From Bacillota bacterium (GTDB lineage Bacteria; Bacillota_A; Clostridia; Lachnospirales; Bianqueaceae): 16,551 nt of DNA. Below, in pieces: positions 1-6,824 of this stretch. The notes beneath the pieces are model-generated. The model made no database searches, had not been told where the DNA came from, and was given only the letters and a program-made list of their open reading frames with translations. Each line of letters begins with the position of its first letter. The first letter of the stretch is position 1. The stretch spans positions 1-16,551 of the forward strand of contig JAFOIR010000222.1 of assembly GCA_017420625.1 (NCBI GenBank). Reading direction: 5' to 3'. A program made the translations under genes and the position numbers.

Positions 1-417
1 CGCTTCCCCTATGTCACGGATCCAGCTGACATCACTGAGCAGATTCATCCGTGCATAAGAGACAGAATAATCATCAGCACTGCCTTGTTTGGCTATTGTA
101 GACAGTCCGGACAGAGAATCCTGATACACAATGTGCGCAGAGGCGCTCGGCAGCACATGCGAGACCCGTATGAAAGAGATTGCTTCTTCAATGGTCAGGT
201 CTTTACTGTTGATATAGTGCGCCCAAACATCGCAGATGCGTTGTTCGCCCTCCAGATAATTCTCCGTAACACGTTCCATGGTGACCGTCGTATTTTCAAA
301 ATGCTCGATCTGACTTTGGAGCGCATTCCTGCTTGCAAGGTTGGAATAAAGCACCACGAAGGTCAGCAGTGCAATCATGATGAGTATATTGACGATCAGA
401 ATCCAACTTCTCTTCAC
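1..417 (-). CDS. Membrane-anchored sensor protein, N-terminal part (cut by the left window edge)
   Basis: The reading frame is open from a GTG at 415-417 to the window edge (139 codons) with no stop. GTG is chosen because GGGAGG lies 8 nt upstream and a promoter sits about 50 nt upstream. The protein begins with a short basic stretch (VKRSW) and one hydrophobic helix at about residues 4-24. What follows looks like an extracytoplasmic sensor region, with the segment TENYLEGEQRICDVWAHYIN near residues 49-68. From memory, this style of N-terminus is common in clostridial transmembrane GGDEF proteins and hybrid histidine kinases. The output domain lies outside the window, so I cannot say which kind it is. 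It is transcribed alone within the window, downstream of the permease terminator. The membrane topology is well supported; the signalling role is inferred. Confidence 0.6.
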   Translation of the reverse strand, partial: MKRSWILIVNILIMIALLTFVVLYSNLASRNALQSQIEHFENTTVTMERVTENYLEGEQRICDVWAHYINSKDLTIEEAISFIRVSHVLPSASAHIVYQDSLSGLSTIAKQGSADDYSVSYARMNLLSDVSWIRDIGEA

Positions 418-465
418 AGCACTTTCCTCCCTTCCGGATTTATATTATCCTCCATTGTTTCTGCT

Positions 466-493
466 ATTATACCATAAGAATCAGTAGTCTCAA
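466..493 (-). promoter_or_regulatory. Sigma-A-type promoter of the left-edge sensor gene
   Basis: On the minus strand, TTGAGA (488-493) and TATAAT (466-471) are separated by 16 nt. The -10 box is preceded by TGG, which gives an extended -10. The predicted transcript starts about 40 nt before the GTG start at 417. It lies just after the permease terminator, so the sensor gene is probably transcribed independently. Confidence 0.65.
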
Positions 494-536
494 AGTCTAA
501 AATATGCGAACTTAGACAGATTTAATCTGATTTTAG

Positions 537-570
537 AAAAAACAGCTTGCCCCTTCGAAGGGGTAAGCTG
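537..570 (-). terminator. Rho-independent terminator of the NCS2 permease gene
   Basis: The inverted repeat 543-570 has arms CAGCTT and AAGCTG plus CCCC and GGGG around a TTCGAA centre, with one unpaired position between the two halves. On the minus strand it is followed by six T (complement of A537-542). It lies about 37 nt after the permease stop codon. The plus-strand side has only a weak T-run, so it acts mainly on minus-strand transcripts. Confidence 0.9.
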
Positions 571-607
571 TAAAATTTGATGTTTAAAACTTCTATGATA
601 CTGTAAA

Positions 608-1969
608 TTATTTTACGAAAATATAGTATGCAATGAAGATCACAGTCAGGATCCACATAACGACGTTGACTTTCTTGGCTTTGCCGCAAACAGCATTGAT
701 GACAGCGTAGCTGATAACACCGAAGGAAATACCGGTGGAAATGCTGTAGCAGAAAGGCATGGAGATACAAGCGATGAAGGCCGGAAGAGACTCGGTAACG
801 TTCTCATAATCGACTTTCAGGATGGATTCCAGCATCAGGAAACCAACGAAGATCAGCGCGGGAGCGGTAGCAAAGCTCGGGATCGCAAGGAAGATCGGGC
901 TGAAGAACAGAGCCAGCACGAAGAACGCAGCGACAAAGACAGAGGTAAGACCAGTGCGTCCACCCTGAGCAACACCAGCAGAAGACTCAACGAAAGTCGT
1001 GGTGGTGGAAGTACCAGCAACAGCACCGACGGAAGTAGCAATAGCGTCAGCCAACAGAGCTTCTTTCGTCTTGGGCAGTTTGCCGTTCTCATCCAGCATG
1101 TTGGACTTGGTAGCAACACCGATCAGAGTTCCCATGGTATCGAAAATATCGACGAACATGAAGGAGAACATGATGATGAACAGGTTCAGCAGGAAGTCAC
1201 CGGTAGAAGCGAAGCTCGACATAATGGTCTTGAAATCGAAGCAGCCGCCGCCAATGGTGCCGATCCATGCGGGCAAAGAAATGATGCCGCTGGGGATCAG
1301 GGAATAAACGCCAGCTTCGACATCAACTTTGTACCAGCCGATCAGCTGAGCCAGAATACCAAGAATCCAGGTTCCAAAGATACCGATCAGAATCGCACCT
1401 TTGACTTTTTTGTGATGAAGGATGCCGATGATCAGAATACCGACCAGCGCAAGACAAGGACCTGCAGAAGTGATGTTGCCAAGGTCAACAGCGGTAGAAG
1501 CGCTGGCGATAACAACGCCTGCATTCTCGAGACCGATCAATGCAATGAACAGACCGATACCGGCAGCAATACCGTATTTCAGGTTCTGAGGAATTGCATC
1601 CATCATAGCTTCACGAACAGGTGTCACGGAAAGGATAATAAAGATAAGACCTTCCACAAAAACAGCCAGCAGGGCCAACTGCCAGGTGTAGCCCATTCCG
1701 ATAACAACAGAGTATGCCATGAAAGCATTCAGGCCCATACCGGGAGCCAGCGCGAAAGGCAGGTTCGCCAGGAAAGCCATAGCCAGTGTACCAACGACAG
1801 AAGCAATAACAGTCGCGGTAAAGATCTCAGTCTGAGGCATACCGGAAGCGGAAAGGATGCTCGGGTTAACGGCCAGAATATAGGCCATCGTCATGAAGGT
1901 AGTTAAACCGGCAAGAAACTCGGTCTTGACATCGGTATTGCGCTCCTTCAGCTTAAAAAAGTCTGACAT
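608..1969 (-). CDS. NCS2 family permease (AzgA/PbuG-like purine base transporter)
   Basis: A 453-residue polytopic membrane protein, full length for the AzgA-like branch of the NCS2 nucleobase transporters, which import adenine, guanine or hypoxanthine by cation symport. Family landmarks are visible: FMTMAYILAVNP in the first helix (25-36), APGMGLNAF (75-83), FVDIFDTMGT (272-281) and the Thr-rich GTSTTTTFVESSAGVAQGG (319-337) with Glu328, where substrate-contacting residues are expected. The ATG at 1969 follows AGAAGGGGG at a suitable distance. The gene is monocistronic: its own promoter lies at about 2012-2040 and a terminator at 537-570. No purine riboswitch aptamer is recognisable in the short leader, so control by purines, if any, is not explained by this sequence. 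The family assignment is firm; the exact base transported is not determined. Confidence 0.92.
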   Translation of the reverse strand: MSDFFKLKERNTDVKTEFLAGLTTFMTMAYILAVNPSILSASGMPQTEIFTATVIASVVGTLAMAFLANLPFALAPGMGLNAFMAYSVVIGMGYTWQLALLAVFVEGLIFIILSVTPVREAMMDAIPQNLKYGIAAGIGLFIALIGLENAGVVIASASTAVDLGNITSAGPCLALVGILIIGILHHKKVKGAILIGIFGTWILGILAQLIGWYKVDVEAGVYSLIPSGIISLPAWIGTIGGGCFDFKTIMSSFASTGDFLLNLFIIMFSFMFVDIFDTMGTLIGVATKSNMLDENGKLPKTKEALLADAIATSVGAVAGTSTTTTFVESSAGVAQGGRTGLTSVFVAAFFVLALFFSPIFLAIPSFATAPALIFVGFLMLESILKVDYENVTESLPAFIACISMPFCYSISTGISFGVISYAVINAVCGKAKKVNVVMWILTVIFIAYYIFVK

Positions 1970-2011
1970 AGAAGTTCCCCCTTCTAATGAAAGAATTAAG
2001 AATACAGAGAT

Positions 2012-2040
2012 ATCTTAACAAAAAGAACAGGACAAATCAA
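2012..2040 (-). promoter_or_regulatory. Promoter of the NCS2 permease gene
   Basis: On the minus strand, TTGATT (2035-2040) and TAAGAT (2012-2017) are separated by 17 nt, giving a leader of about 35 nt before the ATG at 1969. The -35 box lies inside the 3' arm of the hairpin that terminates the preceding trxB transcript. Confidence 0.5.
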
Positions 2041-2079
2041 CTTTGGTAAAGTCTAAAAAAGTTGATTGTCCTGTATTCT
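2024..2079 (-). terminator. Long-stem terminator after trxB, probably bidirectional
   Basis: Arms 2024-2043 and 2059-2079 form a stem of about 19 bp (core ACAGGACAA / TCAACTT with small bulges) around a loop of about 15 nt. On the minus strand it ends in TTCTTTTTG, 25 nt past the trxB stop. On the plus strand it also ends in ATTCTTTTT, but no plus-strand gene is present to need it. Confidence 0.75.
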
Positions 2080-2103
2080 TTTTCAGTCAAAATGAACAAC
2101 GTA

Positions 2104-3018
2104 TCAACGAAGATATTTCATAACCCCATTGACAGCCACTGCTCCATCTGCAGCAGCAGTAATAATCTGTCTAAGCGGCTTTACACGGATATCTCCGGCA
2201 GCAAAAATACCGGGGACGGACGTCTGCATATCTTCATCTGTATAGACAAACCCTGCCTCATCTGTTTTTACAATACCCGCCAGCAGCTCATTCGTCGGAG
2301 AGATACCTACAGCAACAAATACTCCATCGATGGGCATAACAGACTCTTCTTTCGTTTGATTCTGGATCAGACGAACAGATGTCACTTTCTTCTCTCCCAT
2401 AACTTCCTTGAGTTCGGTATGCCAAAGAATCGTCAGGTTTTCTGTATTCAGTGCAGCCTGGGCTGTAATACCCGCAGCCCGAAGCTCACCACGTCGAACA
2501 GCCAGATAGACCTTTCGGCAGATCTTGGAAAGATATAGTGCATCTGCTACAGCAGTATCACCGCCGCCGATCACGAGACAATCTTTATTCCTGTAGAAAT
2601 TTCCGTCACAGGTTGCACAGTAACTGACGCCCCGTCCTGTATAGGCAGCTTCTCCCGGAACACCAAGAACGCGATGATGTGCTCCGCTGCAAACGATCAC
2701 ACTTTTTGCGGTGTATTCACCCATATCCGTAACAATAGTCTTTACTTCTGCTTCCGGATCTCTGATCTGGAGCACCTGCTCCATCTTTTCTTCCAGTCCG
2801 TATCGGGTACTATGTTCATAAAGATCATTTGCCAGATCCATTCCTGATCGCTCAGGAATACCCGGATAGTTATCCACTTCGCTGGTGTTGAGAACCTGTC
2901 CGCCCGGGAACCCCATTTCGATCCTAAGAGCTGACAGCATGGCTCTGCCTGCATAGATCGCAGCGGCACATCCGGCAGGACCACCGCCGACAATGATCGT
3001 ATCGTAGACTTTCCCCAA
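2104..3018 (-). CDS. trxB: Thioredoxin reductase (NADPH-dependent FAD disulfide reductase)
   Basis: A 304-residue protein of normal size for low-molecular-weight thioredoxin reductase, which passes electrons from NADPH through FAD to thioredoxin in the cytoplasm. Visible are the FAD-binding GGGPAG (11-16), the redox-active CATC (Cys134, Cys137), the NADPH-binding GGGDTA (151-156), a VRRGELRA segment (174-181) matching the NADPH-phosphate-binding HRRxxxRA region, and the second FAD motif GIFAAGDI (270-277). The start is TTG at 3016-3018, preceded by a GGAGAAAGGG-type ribosome binding site inside the end of the upstream gene. It follows the M29-like gene by only 4 nt, so the two are co-transcribed and probably translationally coupled. 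No thioredoxin gene is visible nearby. Ferredoxin-dependent or alkyl-hydroperoxide partner variants of the family are possible alternatives. Confidence 0.93.
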   Translation of the reverse strand: MGKVYDTIIVGGGPAGCAAAIYAGRAMLSALRIEMGFPGGQVLNTSEVDNYPGIPERSGMDLANDLYEHSTRYGLEEKMEQVLQIRDPEAEVKTIVTDMGEYTAKSVIVCSGAHHRVLGVPGEAAYTGRGVSYCATCDGNFYRNKDCLVIGGGDTAVADALYLSKICRKVYLAVRRGELRAAGITAQAALNTENLTILWHTELKEVMGEKKVTSVRLIQNQTKEESVMPIDGVFVAVGISPTNELLAGIVKTDEAGFVYTDEDMQTSVPGIFAAGDIRVKPLRQIITAAADGAVAVNGVMKYLR

Positions 3019-3022
3019 AATT

Positions 3023-4924
3023 TTAACCCTTTCTCCTGATCCGGATCAGCGGCATATTCATAGCATCTGATCCTACAGGCATAAACATACCCTCACGGAT
3101 TACATCCGTTTTAGTGCCATTGGTCTTGATACTGCAGATAGAGCGCAGTGTTTCATAAGGAAAGCAAACCGCACCTTGAGTACCAAATTCAATCTTCAGA
3201 CAGGTCTTGCTGAAGATCTCCTGCGGAATCGTTCTTTCGCCCGTCAAGTCTGTCAGTTTTTCCAGCAGATTCATATTGAGTCCAAAGCTGAGTCCTGAGA
3301 TTGTAAATGCTTTCATCACTTCCGCCTGATTCTTCAGTCCATCGTCTTCTGCCTCATCAAAACTGACCTGTACCAGGATACCATCTTCATAGGACATCCG
3401 AAGATTATGGTATTCTTTATCTGCGATTCTCATCTGTGGAAGGTGCAGAACCCCATTCGTTCCGGACAGATCCGTCTGAACGCGAACTTCTCCGCAGGGA
3501 AGAAAACCGGAATTTCTAAGAAGCACAGAACCGGAAAGACCGATCGTCAGATCCGTATCATTATCTTCGCCTCCGTCGATATAGAGTGCATAACCGGATC
3601 CAATCGCATCAGCTACGACCTGATTGGCTCTTTCCGTCTGTAAATCACTGCGTATCTGCACTTCCATCAGCTCATCAAATGCAGCTGTATAAGCATCTGT
3701 ACTCTCCATGATTGGAGGAATCAGTAAAGACAGACACGGAACATGTTTTTGTTCCATAATCTCCATTCGAATCTTTTCACGATTCTGATCATGCAACCGA
3801 TACTTTTCCTTCAGTGCCAGATCTCTCGGATGCTCGTCTTCCTTTTCAACCGTTTTCCTATCCTCTGATAACAGCACAATTTTGATCTCGCCAAGATAAC
3901 CTTTCAGAAGCGCAGCATTTTCTTCACAGATCTTTCGATACTCATCTTCCAGGTTTTTGATCTTTTCGTCACTCAAACCCCGAATAAGATCAAATCGATG
4001 ATCTTTTCTATACTTCGAGGATAAGCCCTGCGGGATGATCTCCCCTATATATCCGGTCAGCGATTCTTTATCCAGTTCTTCGACCAGAGCTTTGCCCAAA
4101 ACCTCTGCCCCAAAGGGGATAGAAATCGAGACAAGAATCCTTCCGTCCGGATAATCTCTGTAACGATTCACCTGATTGGCTTTCATTCGCTTCGCCAGAT
4201 GAGACACCGTTTCACGAATCGTTTCTTCCGGAAGTGAAATCATTTGCTCGTGCAGTTTAAGAGTCTCCTTCTGTACAGGAAGTCCGAGAAGATAGAGATA
4301 ATCCTGACTATAGAGATCTTCTTCCATGATGATTGAATGGAACATTCTGTCCGAGGGATCATATTGTGAGTGGAACTTCAATTCACTCAGAATCTTTGAC
4401 TCATCTGTGCGATAGGAACTGATCAGCTCCTGCAGCTGATCGGCCCGAACCTGACCGCGGGACAACAGTTTATGCATCTCAAAGTACAATTCGATCAGTC
4501 TGACGAGTCTGAAACGACGATGACAGAATGCATCTCTCACCCCTTCCCGGAAAGCACATGCGAAATCTGTCAGTACCAGTCCGATTTCTTTCCCTCCCTG
4601 TGAAATCATATAGGACGGATTCATAGTACTCTGTGAATACGAAGCCGGGTACAGATCACCAAACATCTTCTCCTGGTCATCTTTCAAAGCTGCCAACGGG
4701 CAGGTGTGAAGATAAGAAAAAGTATACTTTTCTTCGATCTGTGTCAGGAAAAAGAGAAATGAAGCCTGCTGACGAGAGAAATTCATCATACGATCCCGGA
4801 ATCCTTTTTCTTTTCCCGTGCGGGATCCTTCCAGAACAAACTGACGCAGAAACTGCTTGAGTTCCTGATATTTCTTCTCTACGCGATCATTATAAAGCTT
4901 ATAGAAATCTTCGTAATCGAACAT
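3023..4924 (-). CDS. Divergent M29-aminopeptidase-like protein with extended N-terminal region
   Basis: A 633-residue, predicted cytoplasmic protein with no signal peptide or membrane segment. Residues 1-250 are charged, mainly helical in character and not recognised. From about 345 onward the order of motifs recalls M29 metallo-aminopeptidases: a YIDGGEDNDTDLTIGL segment (448-463, compare PGTDLTI in the family), GFLPCGEV with Glu479 (compare the N-P-EEVFT metal-ligand region), NGVLHLPQ (490-497) and LRMSYEDGILV (508-518). The later family metal ligands, TDEGA, the H of the xxHLAxG motif and HxD, have no clear counterparts: TISGLSFGLN, TCLKIEFG and TKTDVI stand there instead. It may therefore be an inactive or repurposed member. 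The ATG at 4924 has GAGGT 6 nt upstream, directly after the tRNA terminator. It is followed by trxB after 4 nt. The M29 relation is inferred by eye; function is unknown. Confidence 0.5.
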   Translation of the reverse strand: MFDYEDFYKLYNDRVEKKYQELKQFLRQFVLEGSRTGKEKGFRDRMMNFSRQQASFLFFLTQIEEKYTFSYLHTCPLAALKDDQEKMFGDLYPASYSQSTMNPSYMISQGGKEIGLVLTDFACAFREGVRDAFCHRRFRLVRLIELYFEMHKLLSRGQVRADQLQELISSYRTDESKILSELKFHSQYDPSDRMFHSIIMEEDLYSQDYLYLLGLPVQKETLKLHEQMISLPEETIRETVSHLAKRMKANQVNRYRDYPDGRILVSISIPFGAEVLGKALVEELDKESLTGYIGEIIPQGLSSKYRKDHRFDLIRGLSDEKIKNLEDEYRKICEENAALLKGYLGEIKIVLLSEDRKTVEKEDEHPRDLALKEKYRLHDQNREKIRMEIMEQKHVPCLSLLIPPIMESTDAYTAAFDELMEVQIRSDLQTERANQVVADAIGSGYALYIDGGEDNDTDLTIGLSGSVLLRNSGFLPCGEVRVQTDLSGTNGVLHLPQMRIADKEYHNLRMSYEDGILVQVSFDEAEDDGLKNQAEVMKAFTISGLSFGLNMNLLEKLTDLTGERTIPQEIFSKTCLKIEFGTQGAVCFPYETLRSICSIKTNGTKTDVIREGMFMPVGSDAMNMPLIRIRRKG

Positions 4925-4940
4925 GGTTACCTCGACAGAA

Positions 4941-4977
4941 TAAAAATAAAAAGGACGTTACCGAATAGTAACGTCCT
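4941..4977 (-). terminator. Terminator after tRNA-Gln, abutting the next gene's ribosome binding site
   Basis: A perfect 10-bp stem (AGGACGTTAC / GTAACGTCCT, 4952-4961 and 4968-4977) with a 6-nt loop is followed on the minus strand by TTTTTATTTTTA. It begins 7 nt after the tRNA 3' end. The ATG of the next gene lies 16 nt after the T-run, with no room for a separate conventional promoter in between. It may act as a partial terminator. Confidence 0.9.
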
Positions 4978-4984
4978 GATTAAG

Positions 4985-5056
4985 CTGGGCATGAAGGATT
5001 CGAACCTACGAATGCTGGAGTCAGAGTCCAGTGCCTTACCGCTTGGCGAATGCCCA
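4985..5056 (-). tRNA. tRNA-Gln (anticodon CUG)
   Basis: A 72-nt cloverleaf without an encoded CCA. The acceptor arms TGGGCAT and ATGCCCA pair fully, beginning with the U1-A72 pair typical of bacterial tRNA-Gln, and the discriminator is G73. The D arm is GCC/GGC with an AAGCGGTAA loop. The anticodon stem CTGGA/TCCAG holds the loop CTCTGAC, giving anticodon CTG, which reads CAG. The T loop is TTCGAAT. The T stem GTAGG/CCTTC contains one U-U mismatch at the second pair, which is unusual. It has its own perfect promoter and terminator. Confidence 0.96.
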
Positions 5057-5064
5057 TTAAGATG

Positions 5065-5083
5065 TGCTTTCCTAACGAAAGCA
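5065..5083 (-). other. Hairpin in the tRNA-Gln 5' leader
   Basis: On the minus strand a 7-bp inverted repeat, TGCTTTC / GAAAGCA with a 5-nt loop, lies between the -10 box and the 5' end of the mature tRNA, just inside the primary transcript. It could help set RNase P processing or protect the leader. This role is inferred. Confidence 0.5.
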
Positions 5084-5089
5084 TCATCT

Positions 5090-5118
5090 ATTATAAGACC
5101 TGAGGACGTTCTTGTCAA
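5090..5118 (-). promoter_or_regulatory. Perfect consensus promoter of tRNA-Gln
   Basis: TTGACA (5113-5118) and TATAAT (5090-5095) are separated by exactly 17 nt on the minus strand, a full match to the vegetative sigma-factor consensus, as expected for a stable RNA gene. The TGA inside the -35 box is also the stop codon of the preceding membrane-protein gene. Confidence 0.93.
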
Positions 5119-6260
5119 CTATTTTTTTTGTTCAAATATTCTTTTTCCATTTCTGGTGTTACTTTAGGAACATGAACCGTGACTTCTTCCTCTTCAGGAG
5201 CCTCTTCATCAGGAATGGTGATTTCCTGCGAATCCAGAGAAGCAGAAGAAAGTTCACTCATCTGACTCATTGTTTTTCCGCCGCGTCCCATCTTTTCATT
5301 AAGATCATTCATCCACTCAGAAACTGAAACAGAACGTCTTCCGACTTCACCCTTCTCATTTTTCAGCCGTTCATAGAGCTCCTTCGCTTCTTCTTGTCCG
5401 ATATCACAGAATCGGCAAAGTGTAATCATCTTATGAGAAAGTTTCTTAGGCCCGGACTGAATTGCCTTCACGTTTACAAGAGAAACATATGGTCCGGTAT
5501 GATCCCGATTACGGAAAAATTCCAGAATCGCATAGGATTCCTGTCCTTCTCGCTGATAATAATGAACGCCCTGAATCGCTTCCAAAAGCGGAGAATCATT
5601 TTTGACTTTCAGCTGAGAGCGAACTTCCCTGTAATTTTCCACATAGACGACCGGCCATTCTTCTCTTTTGGAAAGCCAACAGCCTGCCGCCTCATCGAAA
5701 GGATAAGAAGCCGTAGCAGCTGCTGTATAACATGGAATCACGATCAACAGCATAAGCTCAATCAACCAGATCAGCAGTAATGGCACTCCGGCGATCATCC
5801 GGCCATTGACACTCGTCACTCCATTGGGAAGAATCCGATAAAGCGAAGAAAAAACTGTTCCGGGCGAGATGAAAAGTCCTCCCCAGCGTCCAAGAAGCTG
5901 GGCAAAGGAAGAACGATTCTGCAGCACTTCGCTGGCTCCTCGGCTCCACATCTCATTGACCAGATCAACGTATACACATCGACTGGCATAGAAAGCCAGA
6001 ATCAGTCCGATCAGAGAGACGATTCTCACAACTTTTATGTTTCGGATCTTTGCCCACCTGGTGACGTACATGATCCAGAAGCAAAGAAGCGCAACCGCTC
6101 CGACAACGGTCAAAAAGCGAAGCAACAGGTTGGATAAAAAACCAAGCAAATAGACATAGCAGACTTCAATGAGAAAGGCACCGAGAAAACTGAGCAGTAA
6201 CAATAAAACTATACCGGACGAGGGACTCTTCCCCGACGGTTGATAAGCTTTATAACGCAC
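5115..6260 (-). CDS. Unrecognised four-helix membrane protein with acidic cytoplasmic tail
   Basis: A 381-residue protein that I do not recognise. Hydrophobic segments stand at about residues 15-37, 47-66, 78-96 and 156-178. They are followed by a soluble region of about 200 residues with a probable globular part (200-310; contains CRFCDIG at 282-288), a charged helix, a Ser-rich linker (329-345) and an acidic run around 351-360. The tail ends Lys/Asn-rich. The start is GTG at 6258-6260, supported by AAAGGTGG 9 nt upstream; no in-frame ATG competes. Its own extended -10 promoter begins at the tadA stop codon. No terminator follows it, so its transcript probably runs into tRNA-Gln. The hydrophobic profile is clear; any role (envelope, transport accessory, signalling) would be a guess. 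Confidence 0.8.
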   Translation of the reverse strand: MRYKAYQPSGKSPSSGIVLLLLLSFLGAFLIEVCYVYLLGFLSNLLLRFLTVVGAVALLCFWIMYVTRWAKIRNIKVVRIVSLIGLILAFYASRCVYVDLVNEMWSRGASEVLQNRSSFAQLLGRWGGLFISPGTVFSSLYRILPNGVTSVNGRMIAGVPLLLIWLIELMLLIVIPCYTAAATASYPFDEAAGCWLSKREEWPVVYVENYREVRSQLKVKNDSPLLEAIQGVHYYQREGQESYAILEFFRNRDHTGPYVSLVNVKAIQSGPKKLSHKMITLCRFCDIGQEEAKELYERLKNEKGEVGRRSVSVSEWMNDLNEKMGRGGKTMSQMSELSSASLDSQEITIPDEEAPEEEEVTVHVPKVTPEMEKEYLNKKNS

Positions 6261-6301
6261 GGATTCACCACCTTTCTTTCATTTTAAAAAATTGTCGTTT
6301 T

Positions 6302-6330
6302 ATTATATCACAGACTTCACTGAAAATCAA
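6302..6330 (-). promoter_or_regulatory. Extended -10 promoter of the four-helix membrane protein gene
   Basis: TTGATT (6325-6330) and TATAAT (6302-6307) are 17 nt apart on the minus strand, with TGA directly before the -10 box (extended -10). The -35 box includes the TGA stop codon of tadA. The leader before the GTG at 6260 would be about 35 nt. No terminator separates tadA from this promoter. Confidence 0.8.
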
Positions 6331-6812
6331 CTGTCATGCATTTCGGGGCTTTTTGAAGCCTCGATCCGATTTCTCATCCTGCCAAAAAAACTCTTAAGAA
6401 GTGCTCTGCTTTCTTCTTCCAGCACACCGCTCACTGATTCAACCTGATGATTGAATTTTTCCTGATGAAACAGATCCAGGATCGATCCTGCGCAGCCTGC
6501 CTTGGGATTCATGGCACCCATGACGACCTTTGGGATTCTTGCCTGCACGATCGCGCCTGCACACATGGGACAAGGCTCCAGCGTCACATAAAGGGTACAC
6601 TCTTCCAGACGCCAATCCCCCAAATAAGCAGCCGCCTGATTAATCGCTTCGATTTCTGCATGGGCAAGAGGATTGCCCATCTGATTTCGTTTATTATAGC
6701 CTTTGCCTATGATTTTCCCCTGATATTCTATCACGCATCCAATCGGTGTTTCATCTTCTGAAGCCGCCTGCTCAGCAAGTTTCATGGCTTCTCTCATCCA
6801 TACATCTTCCAT
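6327..6812 (-). CDS. tadA: tRNA-specific adenosine deaminase
   Basis: A 161-residue zinc-dependent deaminase that converts A34 of tRNA-Arg(ACG) to inosine in the cytoplasm, allowing one tRNA to read three arginine codons. The zinc site is complete: HAE at 51-53 (His51 ligand, Glu53 proton shuttle) and PCPMC at 80-84 (Cys81 and Cys84). The flanking NPLAHAEIEAI, TLYVTLEPCPMCAGA and MNPKAGC follow the TadA subgroup rather than cytidine deaminases. ATG at 6812 has AAAGGA 7 nt upstream and comes 12 nt after the flippase stop, so it is the last gene of the phoH-ybeY-flippase run. Guanine deaminase is a less likely alternative. Confidence 0.93.
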   Translation of the reverse strand: MEDVWMREAMKLAEQAASEDETPIGCVIEYQGKIIGKGYNKRNQMGNPLAHAEIEAINQAAAYLGDWRLEECTLYVTLEPCPMCAGAIVQARIPKVVMGAMNPKAGCAGSILDLFHQEKFNHQVESVSGVLEEESRALLKSFFGRMRNRIEASKSPEMHDS

Positions 6813-6824
6813 ATACGAATCCTT

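Noticed and set aside
1412..1906. A 164-codon plus-strand open frame opposite the NCS2 permease
   Set aside because: It is antisense to a well-supported transporter, with an Asn/Gln/Asp-rich composition caused by the complementary strand.
1970..2040. Purine riboswitch in front of the NCS2 permease
   Set aside because: The leader is only about 35 nt after the predicted transcription start and shows none of the conserved junction or loop sequences of the purine aptamer.
3407..3643. Small plus-strand frame opposite the M29-like gene
   Set aside because: It has no ribosome binding site or recognisable protein and lies wholly within a long minus-strand gene.
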